64,000 nt of DNA from Drechslerella dactyloides (Eukaryota > Ascomycota > Orbiliomycetes > Orbiliales > Orbiliaceae). Position numbers and translations under genes: made by a program. The notes beneath the pieces are model-generated. The model was not told the DNA's origin, made no database searches, and saw only the letters and a program-made list of their open reading frames with translations. Positions 1-11,749 of this stretch are shown in pieces. The first letter of the stretch is position 1. Each line of letters begins with the position of its first letter. The DNA is taken from the NCBI GenBank assembly GCA_020064725.1, contig JAGTWJ010000003.1, positions 3,348,001 through 3,412,000 of the forward strand, in the 5' to 3' direction.

Positions 1-134
1 AACTAGAAGCTTAGATATAAATACAGTGAGAAAGGTCTGAGGTCGCCACCATAATTAATAGGATATATATGTATAGAGAGAGATTGCATGAAAGACTCCA
101 AGAACGTGTCTCGCGCGAGTAATCAATTACCGGC

Positions 135-1482
135 TTAGAAAGGGGGAACGTTGTTGGCGTTGACGTCGTAGTATTTATCGTAGTCGTAGCACATGTCTCT
201 GATGTCCATGACATCATTGACCGTAACTGTGCCGGCCTGACCACATCCGCCGACGTATTGGCCCATGGTGATTGGCTGTGTGAGTTGAGTCGGCGGGGAA
301 GTCTTGTCCATGAGTTTCGTAGGACCGCCCATGGAGTACATATTGTCAGAATCCAGTCTCTGCCAAGACCACCAGACACGATCCAGGTTCGCGTGATGGA
401 GCCAGAACGAGGGGTCTATATATATAAGTTAGCAATCATGAATCAACGAGAAATGTCTGTAAAGTTGGTTAACTTACCGTTAGGGCTCAAGAACAGGTCT
501 CCCATAGTTCCGAGGAGACCGCCAATACCATAATGACCACCTCCGTGGATACCAGAGATACCGAAACCAGGGCCACCTTCTACGATATCGTCAAAGTTTA
601 TGAAGTCCGTAGCCTTCATGGTGCGTGCGGTTCCGTTCTTGGAGAGATACCAACAGGCGAAATAGGGAGCATTGTCACGCGATAGACAGCGCGGATTGTA
701 TGCAGTAGCAGCGCCGGGCCCAAGATTGACCTTCATGTTTTTAAACTGGCCATTTGGCACGCACCCACCTCCACAACGCCCAGGAGGGGCCCCACCTTCC
801 GAGCCCGGAGGTGTCGGCATAAAGGCTCCGTTGCCGCCAAAGCCGGTCGTACCGTCCCAGATTGGAGAGTTCAAGAACTTCTGTTTCGACTGATCATCCG
901 GAAGAGTATTGTCACAATCGTTCTCCCAAGCCCAGTACGGAAACGTCCCCCTGAATCCGCACTCGTCTCTCATCATTTTCTCGATGGTCCAAGTATAATA
1001 CCGATGCCAGGGCAGGAAGTATCCCTATAACGCAGGTGTTTTAGCAACTCAATTACGTATTACCCTCCAGAACTGCATGCTAAATGCAGAGAATCGAGCT
1101 CTACTTACAACATAATGGATGCTGAACGTTTGATTCTGATGGGTCAGAACAAGGTCATCGTATCGGCTCCTGACACCTTCAGCAAGGTTTCTCGGGGTTC
1201 TGCCAGGCTTGCAGAGGAGGCAGTTGACGGCGTCAGTAAACTGCTTCTTCTCGTATGTGGAGAGAGTACGCCTATCAATGCTGTTAGTACTAGCCGCGCG
1301 TATTCCCAGGGTGTAAATTTGGCCAACACATACCACTCTCTGCGAATGCTTCTCCTGCCGCGACAGCCAAACAAATCGTTGGAACCAGGGCGGGGTGCTG
1401 CGAAGACGGTTGCAGTGCAGAGGAGCAAGAGGAGGCCCATAAGGGACACAATGCGCCTGCCGGCGACAGATAGAACGGCCAT
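135..1482 (-). CDS. Secreted tyrosinase (type-3 copper monophenol/o-diphenol oxidase)
   Basis: The four exons are complement(135..415, 478..1024, 1109..1271, 1334..1482); they sum to 1140 nt, giving 379 aa and closing in frame. The ATG at 1482 opens a signal peptide with hydrophobic core LMGLLLLLCTATVFA. CuA ligands read as H94, H102 (SIHYVGYF) and H111 (GYFLPWHRYYTW), followed by FPYWAWEND. CuB ligands are H264 and H268 (HGGGHYGIGG) and H294 (DPSFWLHHANLDRVW). That last motif is only restored by splicing the 62-nt intron between exons 3 and 4. Tyrosinases hydroxylate monophenols and oxidise diphenols to quinones, in melanin formation or natural-product tailoring. The length fits the short secreted fungal type rather than the longer intracellular melanogenic form, which carries a cleavable C-terminal cap. 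An upstream in-frame TTG was not used as the start. Confidence 0.93.
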
Positions 1483-1647
1483 CTTGAGGACTGTGACAGA
1501 AGGAAGAGGATTGATAGGCCGATACCCGTGAGGAAAGATGTGATCGAGCAAAGAGTTGACGAAAGGGAATCGATGTGCTCGATGGTTGTCCGGTGCCAGG
1601 TTGCCACGTTTTTTTTTTTTATCAACGGCGACGAGGGGAGGCCCGAC

Positions 1648-1653
1648 TTTATA
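1648..1653 (-). promoter_or_regulatory. Possible TATA box of the tyrosinase gene
   Basis: On the minus strand the sequence reads TATAAA, about 165 nt upstream of the tyrosinase ATG. Position and match are reasonable for a fungal promoter, but this is based on the motif alone. Confidence 0.35.
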
Positions 1654-4600
1654 CTTGAGAGGGGGAGGAAGTTCAGAAGGTCTTCAAGGGACAAGAAAAA
1701 GAAAAGAGCGTCGAAAGACTTCGAAAGGAACCAAGAAAAAAGCAGCAATGCTAAAAATTGTTGTAACTCGGGAAAGAGCGAAAGGAGTTGGACAGAAACA
1801 CTGGCAAGAATGGATTCGAAGGCTCCACTTTGCTCAGCTCAAATGAAATGTTTTACGAAGATGGAAGAAGTACCAAAAACGAAGTTGAACGAAGTTGAAA
1901 AAGTGAAAGAACGGTTGGTCGGATGTACTATTTCGCATGTTATAAATGGGTTTGGTACATATGAAGGGACATGTTGCGGACCTGCATGACTACGACCCAC
2001 ATGGCTTCTAACTATGGGGTCACCACGTTTTTTTCTCCAGGAGCTTCTTGGAACCTTGACTCTGGTGGATCTCATCACACTAATGCGCTTTCAGAGCAAA
2101 GCGACACCAATTTGCCAATTTGGAGAGAACGCGGATGGGGCGCTGCGACGACGAGATCCCTGGGTGCAAGCTTGCCCATTGCCTTAAGTGGCTAGCGGCA
2201 CCGGCTAGCATTGTCCGTGCATCCAGCCTGTCAGCCCTTACCAAGACTACAGCCGTCAGAAATGGTATCGAACTGACATGAGCTTCGCCGCAGGCATCCC
2301 GGTTGAGGTACACGGATCACTAGAATTGTGCCAATTTACGTGGAGGCGTGCCAGGAAATTAATATAATGTCCTGACCACTTGATAAGACCAAGAATATAG
2401 CTGTGACCGCAGAGAAATGGTGTCAACTTTGGAGCTTGTACGGCAGAATCCTCCAGCACCGATGCTATTTTTGCATCGTGGAGAGTAAGATATGTTACAT
2501 AGTTAATAGGTAGCGACGGATTCTACTAATATCGAGAACCGTCGGGCCAGCACGTCTCCGGTATCGCCAGGCGCTACCTTTCTTCGTCCCACAAGACGGT
2601 GCGCGGGGTGTGTTCTGGATGCCCGCTCGGCATGTCGCATGCGGCCTCTATCGACAGGCGCTGCTTGATCCGGCTAAGTCGGATAGACTTTTACGGCATC
2701 TTTCTGCAATAGAATATCGCGCAGCGCAGCTGTGCCTGGGAGAAGCTTCCAAGTGCTACTGGGCCGGTTGTTCTATGGCCGAGACATCGCAAAGAAAAAC
2801 AAATAAGCTTGCATTTCGGTAAATATAACCCATCCCTGTCGCGCCCACCAATTTCGTGGCATGCAAGCCAAGAGCTTCCCCCTAAGAGGTACGAACTGCG
2901 ATCGAACAAAAGACTATTACCGGCATGAAAACCTGGTACATCGCAACTGTTAAGCTACTGCCGTATGTACTTAGCACACATGGCGCATGGTATCACAAAA
3001 ACCGTTACGTGCATGTTCTCTGAGCTCGACGCTGATCGACACGTTCCTTCTACACATCTGTTGCTTACTCTCGCTCATCAATGGGAAACATGCGACAAAG
3101 AAGATTTCGAAAATTAGCGATCACCGATCAGTCGTGGAACGGAAGCTTCGGCTGGCTCCAATGGCAAAAATCCACCCTGTCCGAGATCCACACCTTAATA
3201 GCGCCAAATTATACGTCGGTCAAACATTCAAAGACTTGGTGACGGACCGGGTATAGCAGCTCGCGCGGACGTGAAGTTTAAAATTTGAAATTTTCTGGGC
3301 AAAAAAGAAGAAACGAGCGGCCTGCCGGCATGCAGGGAGTCTGAGTGTTCCACATCTGTTCGTGACGACCGAAGCGCTAGGCGACCTACTCACCCAGTTC
3401 GTGCACAATGGGGCAAATCGAGTGGCGCTGGTTCCACACTGACGGATCCACCAACAAACTACTACAGCTTTTGAAGGGGCTAGTGGGGACCTTAGCTCAA
3501 GCTTGGAAGCAACTTTGCTGAGCTGGATTCCCCCCCAAAAAATTCATTATAGTGCACCGCGTCTATGGAGATGGAGACAGGAGCAAAGGATTACTTGTAG
3601 TATAGGTAGACAAGGCTATACTAAATTGCAGCTCGCTATTAAGTAATGGAACTCTATATTCCGTATTCCAATGTGCAATTTTACGCACAGCTCGAAAAGG
3701 TTTCGTCGACAAGCCGCGTTGTTTTGCGTTGTCTCCAGTAACGGTACGTTTCGAGTTAGACGCTTAGCGAAAACGTGAGGGTCACCAGCCGATAGACTTG
3801 GCTGGGTCACAGACATGTATCGCCTGTATATAGATTAAATCGACCGTTAATGGTATAGTCTATATTCAGATGAAAGACAATGTGCAAAAGCACGCCGGAA
3901 TGAGCAGTTACTCTGCGTGTAAGGGTACATGATGCATTATATATGGAGTAAACTTGCGACGTGAACCTCCCTAAGTAATATCGGTATATACCGTGATTAT
4001 TTGCTATATCCTGGCGCTGGTATACGCATAAACGCCCAAGCATCGATCCATCTCGTAGGATTCAGCGCTACGTACTAAGCAGATGCTTGCTAACAAGGAA
4101 GGCTGGGGGAGGCAAAGCGATATGGGAGCGCACAGACGAATGATGTCAAAGGTTTTGAAGCTGTGACCAACTTTGCAGTCTACTTCAGTGCAATATACAC
4201 ATATTATATGAACCCATAGCGACGCGTCATGTCCGGATATTCGGATTGAAACAAGCTTGCAAGACAAACTTTATGGACCCAACTCTGTGTTTCTCGGAAT
4301 CTCTCGAGTGTGTAGATAGCTGGATCCGCCAGGATGCGTTCAGCACGGTCTCTTTCCTGTAAGCAGGGAGAATGATCGATAATCGCAGTGCCACAAGCCG
4401 AAAAGATGCCGACCATGGGCTCCACGTGTGTTCGGCAGGCATCGACCACGTTCTGGTGGACATGAACCATGCAGCCTTAGGTTTATGCATGCAGACAACA
4501 GCACAATCCTAGAACATTGCCCCGCGCATTCGTCAATAATCTGGCGCTATAGTCTCAATCCTGTAGAGAATTATACTTTGATTCACATGCACAGCCCAAG

Positions 4601-5970
4601 TGTGAACCCATTTTTTAAAAATGTTGATCGTTTCTGCTTCCGATTTTCGCCACAAGTCGGCTGAATAGCTGGCGAAACATATGCGTATATTATGCACATA
4701 TCGCGTACCCACCATCGATCGAGACGAAAAAATGGTCACCTAAGACCCACGTTCGCCACGTGGCCAAGTCTTTTCGTGAACCCAGGTTGCATTAGTTTCC
4801 AAAGATCGAAAGTGCCGGGAATACGGTCCTGAGGCACTCACGTTAGGCGATACACCAGACATTTTTGGTGTGATGACCGCTGGTTATGATTGTAATGAAT
4901 CTGGATTTTTCACGACCCTTTCATCTGAAGAATATTCGGTCAAAGATCTGTATGCAAATGTCCTGTTGTATGATAGATTAGCAAGAGGTTTGGCGCATTG
5001 CAGACCCAATCTTATTCTACCCGCATCTTCCACTTGGATGAGTGGCGCGTGCTCAAGATTTGAAGCCTCCAACGTTCGTTCCTGCAGCCAAGTTCGCGAG
5101 TTCAGCCCAGCCGTTCGACACTGGTCTGACTATGAATTCAGCCAAGCGTTCGAAAGCCACCAGGAAAGGCAGCTTGTTGGTTAGCCGTGCGCGATTGCCG
5201 AAGTTTACCACGGTCCAGATTGGTAATGCATGCAATGTTCCTTTTCTCAACAGTTAACCTGGTTACTCTTCTAGATCAGTCGCTGAATACAAGTATCGTA
5301 TAGCCAAGTGGCGGTGGTCGAATCAAACTATCTGAGTATATACTAACGTTATAACATCACGCCACACGTGCACACAAATGCAAGCGAACTCGAGGTCTGT
5401 ATCACGTTATATTTCTTATATGTAATAGAAAGCCGAGAGTCTCGGATACAAAACTTGCCATCGGCGCCAGCTCACGGCATGCGCGACGGAAAGCGGACAA
5501 CGGTTCATGATCAGAATCCGGACATCGAGAAGAAGCTGGCTGCACGTCGCATTTTTGCGTTGGGACAGGGGGGCTTTGACCACAGTAGTGTTCTCGGCCA
5601 AGAGGCCGAATCGAGCCAGATTGTGGACAGGGCCCACTGCAGAGGCTGCATCAAAAATTTCAACTTTTCCCGGTGCCCCGGCACGACAGTAGGCCGTTCG
5701 TGGGAAGGCGCGGCAATTTTGGTTCGCCGGGGCAAAACAAGCCCTGTTCCTGCCGCGAGGCTGAACGAGGCCGGTCCCTGACGCTTGAGTTTCATATAGC
5801 GATCATTATGCCTTGACAGAAAATCCATCTGGCCCCACAGTCGATTCCAGAGGTTCTAAATTTCTTTCCTTTTTCCCTCCTGGAAGTTTTCCGTCTGCCG
5901 GTGGCCTCATTCCTGACATCCGGCAGGGACACCAGAGTCAGATGAGGGAAAAACGAGGGGAGAGCCAACA

Positions 5971-6005
5971 GAAGAAAGGAGCGAAGAAAGGAGCGAAAAA
6001 AGGGG
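5971..6005. repeat. Purine-rich short tandem repeat
   Basis: Two near-perfect copies of a roughly 13-nt unit, gaagaaaggagc plus a linking base, run into an A/G tract. It lies in the gene-poor region. It looks like simple slippage DNA with no attached function. Confidence 0.6.
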
Positions 6006-6832
6006 GCACCTTGGGCCCCCCCCATCTGGATTCTGCCAGAACAGATCCAGACGAAGAGAGACAGAGAGAGGACTTCGTGAGAGCGCAGTTCTGTGTAAAG
6101 GTGCTGGTAGACGTTGCGTGTGGCTTTGTCGACGGATATCGATATCGAGAAATCGCATTTCATGCATCATGGCAAATGCAAACTCCTGATCGTCGGTGCA
6201 GTTCCAGTCCCACGGCCCGACGCGACAGCACTTATGCGGTACTCGGATCCGAGGGACTGTATCGGGAGGCTGCTTGCAAAGCAAACACGCAGCCTTAGTC
6301 ACACTGCTTGTCGCGTAGGCGAACGGATCTAAAGCCAACAGCGTCGCCAACACAATGCGGAGACCCAGCCGATGGAAATGCAACGATTATCCTCATCCTA
6401 AGCTCAGACCTGAATGTAGGAGATTGATTGAAATTGATATGCTAATTGAATAGCGATAGTAGAGTAAGAAGAATAATAAGAATTAATTACAGGCAAGACA
6501 TCGCGATCGATGCTCCTAAGTATATATACTAAAGTACTTTGTGCTGTACAAAAAAATGTGTATACAAAAAGAATGTGAGGGATTGTCTCGGTGAGGGATA
6601 GTGTTTGTGCTATGGTGAATCGAAATGAAGGTGGAAGAAAAGTGAGCGAGGAAGCTCGTGTGACTTGGGTCAGAGGTATGAAGAGAAGGCGAGGTACGCG
6701 GAAAGGAAGGTCGTTAGTTAATCATCAACTTGTCCCTCACCCGTATGTACAAAAGGAAGTTGATGTGCGCGTGTGTCGTATGTACTGTGATTCAGGCATA
6801 CTAGTGGAAGAACCTGATCATTCTTTAGGGCT

Positions 6833-9532
6833 TTAGCCGCCCAGTGTGCTTTCAACCAACAGATCCACACAGTTCTGCAGACCGCCCACCAAACCGCCCA
6901 CCACGCTGGTGCCACCCAGTGCATCGCCTACCAGGCCCCCGACGAGACTGTTAGCGGCAGTACCCAGATCACCAGTAACACCGCTGCCGACATCGATATT
7001 CAGTCGGGCTGTGTCGACGCAGGTCTTAACGGCAGGAGACAACAAGCCGGCGGCGGCACACTCCGTGAGATATGTCGTCACGTCTTCAAGGACCTGATCC
7101 TTAATGAATTGCGGCGAGCATGGTGCCTGTTCAAGGTGTTAACATATTGCAGATTGGCTCAAGCGCTTGGGGGTATCAACGGTCAACTTACGCCTCCCTC
7201 AAGTACTACACAAGCTCGGTAGAGAATATCGTTGCCTCCAGAGAGACTCGTCTGAGCACATTTGATCTGAGCATCATCAACCGATCCGCCATCCTTCAGA
7301 CACTGCTGGGCGAGAAGGACGGTATCAAAGGTCTTTCTGCAGGACGCGATACATGCGACTGCATCTGAGGCCGTTAAACACCCAAGCAAATTCGTTGGCA
7401 CCTTTCCATTTGTGCTCTGGCAGTCCTGGAGGTCCGACAGGCCTAGGATATTTCCGATGGCACACGGATCGATATCACCAACGTTCTGGCAGAGTCCATC
7501 GGCGTTCACGCCCTCAAGAGTGTCGCAGAACTCAGTTCCGACGACGGCAACAGCAGGTCCCGTTGTTGTTGGTCCGGCGGTAGTGGCTCCGGTGCCGGTG
7601 GTGGTAGGAGGCCGAGTTGTCGTTGGACCGGTGGCAGTACCCGTTGTCGAAGGTCCCGTCGCAGCTGGGGTGGTCGAGGATGAAGTATTCGGGGGACCGC
7701 TGGAGGAAGGGCCGGTTGAGGAAGGACCAGTTGAAGATGGCCCAGTTGAAGAACCGCCCGTGCCGGGGCCGGTGGACGAAGGGCCTCCTGCTGTTGATCC
7801 TCCGGTAGATGAAGGACCACGCGAGGTAGATGGACCAGTGGAAGCCGGTCCCGTGCTAGAACCCGCACCCTGTGTTCCAGGGCCAGTGGAAGACGGTCCT
7901 CCGTTTGCGGGTCTAGTGGAGGAAGGTCCCCCTGTAGAAGACGTCCCAGAGCCGTTTGACAGATTACCAAGACATTCGTCAGAAAAGGCTATATATCATT
8001 CCAGTCAGTAACTTGCATCTTCAGGAGTATACCGAAAAGGATTACTCACGGTCAATACGGAAAAAAGTCACAGGGAGACAGCCCGCTGGGGGGGTACCAG
8101 AGGCAAATACGACGCTCAGGCTGTTGTCTGCGTTTTTGCAGAACGCTGCTGGCTGGTTATTACCTGCCCCGGCGACAGTCCAGACCAGTGTAATACCATT
8201 GAAAGAGAATCTTTGAGTGATTTGACCAGTTCCAAGTCGAAGCAAAGCAGATCCTGAGGCAACATCGGCATTGTTTGCGAAAGCCATAGCCGCACGGTTT
8301 GCATTGGTCATCTGTCCGTTCGTGTTGATACGGAAGACCTCTGCACCCTGACAGGTGGTTCGAAGGGAGCAAACATTGTTGGCACAGACGACGAAGCTTC
8401 GAGCCCGGGTTTGCCCCTTTGTGATGTCGGTTACGGCAATATCAGCACCGAGAATGAAAACATCCTCAGCGGGAGCGATCGCGGGACTGCCTGGGACAGC
8501 GGTGGCAAGCACAGTGGCCGTATCAGTAGCGGTGGTTGTCTCTGTGGTGGTGACAGTAGAGGTAACGGTTGTGATTCCTGTAAGGACAATGTTGATGCTA
8601 GTAGGGCCATAGATGGTGGTCGTGATGCCGTAGTTTTCGAGGCAGAGGACAGTGTTGTGGGGGAAATATCGGTTGATCTTGTACGGAACCTGGTGAGTGG
8701 TAGTCTTGACATAAGTCTTAGAGACGAGGCCGAGGGGATAGGTCGAACAAGCCCCATTCATGCAAGAGTGACATTCGACTTGAAGGGATTTCCAACCCTC
8801 CCCGTACGCAACCTTGCCGTTGTGGTTCGAGGTATCGACTCCGTAGTCGCCACTCGAAGCTTTACCACCGCTGGAACCCTTTCCATAGTTTTTCGTATTC
8901 CACCGGCCCTTGCCATGCCACTTGGAGGGCTGTGATTCGCCGTGTCGTTCTGGCACGGAGTTGTAACCGCCTGTAGTGCTGCTAGAATAATCTGGGCTGT
9001 GGTCTCCGCTGTACCACTTATAGTAGTCCGAAAACTCGCAGACATGATAGTTCCAACCGCTATTGATGTACGGGAACGAGGTAGGCTTGGCCACACGAGT
9101 AGAAGTTGCAGCATAGTAACAATCACCTGCCTCTTTGCAATGGCAGGTCTCGATCGTGTTTGTGGGATATGCGGCGATAGTGACAGGCTGGTCCACGCGT
9201 GTAATCGTGGCGACACCATTGTAGCAAGGAACTTGTGTCGAGATCCACCGATAAGAAGTAGTCTGATAGACCGTCTCGCATTTCTTTCTATTCTTGGAGT
9301 CGCAAACAACGTATTCTGGGATGCAAGAAAAGACTGGCTGGAACTGCTTGGTGACGGCGGTAGGCTTCATACCCGGTTTCGGGGTGATGATTGTGTATGT
9401 GGTAGGTCCACACCCGCCATGTCTCTCAACAAGCGCGGGTGACCTTCTATCATCAATGTACTGACGAGGTACAGCGTATGCTGACCCCAGAAGGATGGGC
9501 ACTGTCAGCGCCGCGAGTTGGAAGTTCCGCAT
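6833..9532 (-). CDS. Large secreted mucin-like protein with a DUF7908-like region and cysteine-rich tail
   Basis: The three exons are complement(6833..7126, 7192..7988, 8050..9532); 2574 nt give 857 aa. The ATG at 9532 starts a clear signal peptide (MRNFQLAALTVPILLGSAYA). Residues about 20-330 are cysteine-, tyrosine- and glycine-rich. Next comes a Thr-rich stretch (TTVTSTVTTTETTTATDTAT), then residues about 350-490, which contain ANNVCSLRTTCQ and end in GTPPAGCLPVTFF. The latter resembles the fungal DUF7908 domain, judged from pattern memory. Exon 2 carries many GPSST-type repeats, a probable O-glycosylated stalk. The last 200 residues contain about a dozen cysteines. No GPI signal is seen. 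The layout suggests an extracellular or wall-associated protein; the biochemical role is unknown. Both introns are phase-consistent and remove in-frame stops. Confidence 0.85.
7680..7960 (-). repeat. Degenerate coding minisatellite (GPSST stalk)
   Basis: Imperfect short units encode tandem Gly-Pro-Ser-Ser-Thr blocks on the minus strand within exon 2 of the mucin-like gene. Copy number in such stalks commonly varies between strains. That would be a length polymorphism here, which is inferred and not observed. Confidence 0.6.
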
Positions 9533-11749
9533 AGTGACTCGAGCAACAAGTCTTTAGTTTTTGATTTGGTTCTCAGGATATCAGCCCGGATTCAGGTTGT
9601 GATTATGATATGGTCTACAGACGTGAAGAGAAATAGTCGTGAGACTTAATGATAGTGAGTCTGAGTAAAGAGTGACATCAAAAGCAAAGACGAATGCTAA
9701 GAGAATGTATGAAGTTGGTGATGGAGGATCTGGATGATGATGAAAGAAAGGTTCCTCCATGCCGACTGTCGTCGGGCTCTTTATAGCCAGTGGGGCGTCC
9801 TACGACTACCTTTGTGCATTCCTGTAGGCGATAGAGTCCACAGGTTCAAAACAACACCCGTCCTGACTTCGGGAAGGCACTACCGAACTCGTAGTGAGAT
9901 GTTACATGACATTTTCTGGGGACAGGTACGATTGGAGAAGTCGGCCGTGATGGCAAGGCGCAATCTACATGTCTATGTCGGCGTTGGTTTACACCCGAGG
10001 ATTTTGATTCCGGTGGAATGGGGATTTCATTTCGGCCCTGGTCGCTTGTACTGAAGTATGCAGATATCAAGCCATGCGAGTTCGAGGGATTCCAACTGAA
10101 TGGCAGCGGAGGAATTCATATCGGGGACACAAATCAGTCGCTGGCAAGGTTTTAAACTTGAAAATGGACTGTCTGCAGTAACATAATGCCCGGGAGGTAT
10201 TTAGGATATTTCCGTGGTGGCGGTGCGTGGCTGACCGCACATGATCTGTATTGGGCGGCAGGGTACTGCATCCTTCACATTCGCATCTACGAATCATCTA
10301 GGCCAGGGGTATGTTGGGCACGGTTCTGGTAATGGCGACATATACGCAGATTCATAGCGCTATGTAAACTGTTGGGTTGCGCGGCATTCTGATTTTCGGA
10401 CCTACACCACCGCTCAAGCACCGAAAGTTCCCTGACTGTTATGATTTCGATCGGCCAGTAAATCAGGTACAGATTGAGGATGTGATACAGCGGCACAAAC
10501 ACTTAAGCGTTATGAATTGAGAGTGATAAACATCAAGAGTACTGCTTCCCGCGATTTTGATGCCCAGGGACGCCTCATTTGAAAATATGGAGCTTTCGCT
10601 TGAGGTATGCTCGCAATCGCTCTCGACGCCTCTTTTTGGAACAAGGAGTGCACTTGTGGCTGATTGAAGTAATTAATAAATTGCTTCTAAACTTGTAATA
10701 GCATGAGCAGGAGTTGATATGATTTGGCATTGGCGCGTACATACATATATGGGCGTATATATGTCAATATATGAACTGAAGCAAGTGAATACCCTGCGCC
10801 TGAATTCAACTTTATAGTTGAAATGGGTATGCACATATCATGCCTGGGTACCCCGAAAAATTTGAACCGACGAGCTTCAGAACTCTTCGTCTACTCGGCC
10901 CGCACAAAATATGATAACAAAAAGCTTCTTTTGGATCTGCAAGCGTATGGGCCAAATTGGGCGCGGGGAGAGAATCCACCCCCTTGCGTCTCGCTTGCAA
11001 GGTGCCCACATTCCGAGTGTTGGAAGTCCGTTCCGCAAACCTAGAAATCTCGAAGGACTCTGTTAGCGAGTGAAGTGAAGTATGCTTGTCCGAAGATTAA
11101 CCAAACCCAGGGCTAGGTATGTATGAGAACACGCGTGTCTTTATATATATGTGACAAATTAACGAGGGAATGAGCTGGGGAGCCATTATAGCATATATAT
11201 ATACTGCCTGGAGTTGGCAGCACCCCATAACTGTCGCGCCTAGGATATTCAGGGACTGCCGTCTGCATGGCGCTTTCAAAGTGCCCTGACATGGACTACC
11301 CAAATTTCTCAAATGCGATGACTCGAACGATAGCAAAAGCGTTATGTTAAGAATTGAGGGCTGCAAACTGCATTAAATGTTATTGTTGACGATGCAATAA
11401 TGTTTGCATTCCTGTCCGTGTTGTAGGTGTTGTAGGTTGCATCGAAGTTTGTCAGGTGATCTAATCTTATCTGATGGCCGCCGTCAGTAAAGTTTCGGCC
11501 AGCTTCCAGCACCAATTCCTGCTTGACCAGTCTAAACACGATCTCTGGTTCAAGCCGCGCCGGACCAGTCCTGCCCCCACGTTATTCTTATTTACAGACG
11601 GCAGCATCGATGCGCATTGCGCCCAGTCATTACCAATGCAGCCAAACGGCACTACGGCTATTCAATAAACGGAGCCAACAGCGCGCTCCTGAATGGTGGT
11701 GAGATCGCACCATCACAGCCTGGATTCTACGGCGCCTTGAACCTTCGAT
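9533..11749. other. Intergenic region, promoter of the mucin-like gene at its left end
   Basis: About 2.2 kb lies between a minus-strand gene and a plus-strand gene, so it probably holds both promoters. No conserved coding frame was found. The stretch near 10740-10800 is rich in alternating TA (tacatacatatatgggcg and similar). Confidence 0.5.
9780..9785 (-). promoter_or_regulatory. Possible TATA box of the mucin-like gene
   Basis: The minus strand reads TATAAAG here, about 250 nt upstream of the ATG at 9532. Confidence 0.35.

Larger units (their letters stand above)
1483..6832. other. Gene-poor stretch, no supportable gene
   Basis: After the tyrosinase promoter there are about 5.2 kb in which every open frame is short, overlaps others in several frames, and lacks recognisable motifs or consistent splice sites. 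There is a T-run near 1610 and a purine-rich tandem repeat near 5971. A possible relic of a small secreted peptide lies near 6170-6383 (see findings). No transposase, reverse transcriptase or long terminal repeats were noticed. Confidence 0.5.

Noticed and set aside
1290..1748. 152-codon minus-strand frame starting near the tyrosinase promoter
   Set aside because: Different frame from the tyrosinase exon 1, with Ser/Leu/Phe-rich composition; the tyrosinase model explains the region.
7412..8011. 199-codon Val/Pro/Gly-rich plus-strand frame
   Set aside because: It is the antisense shadow of the GPSST repeat exon of the minus-strand mucin-like gene.
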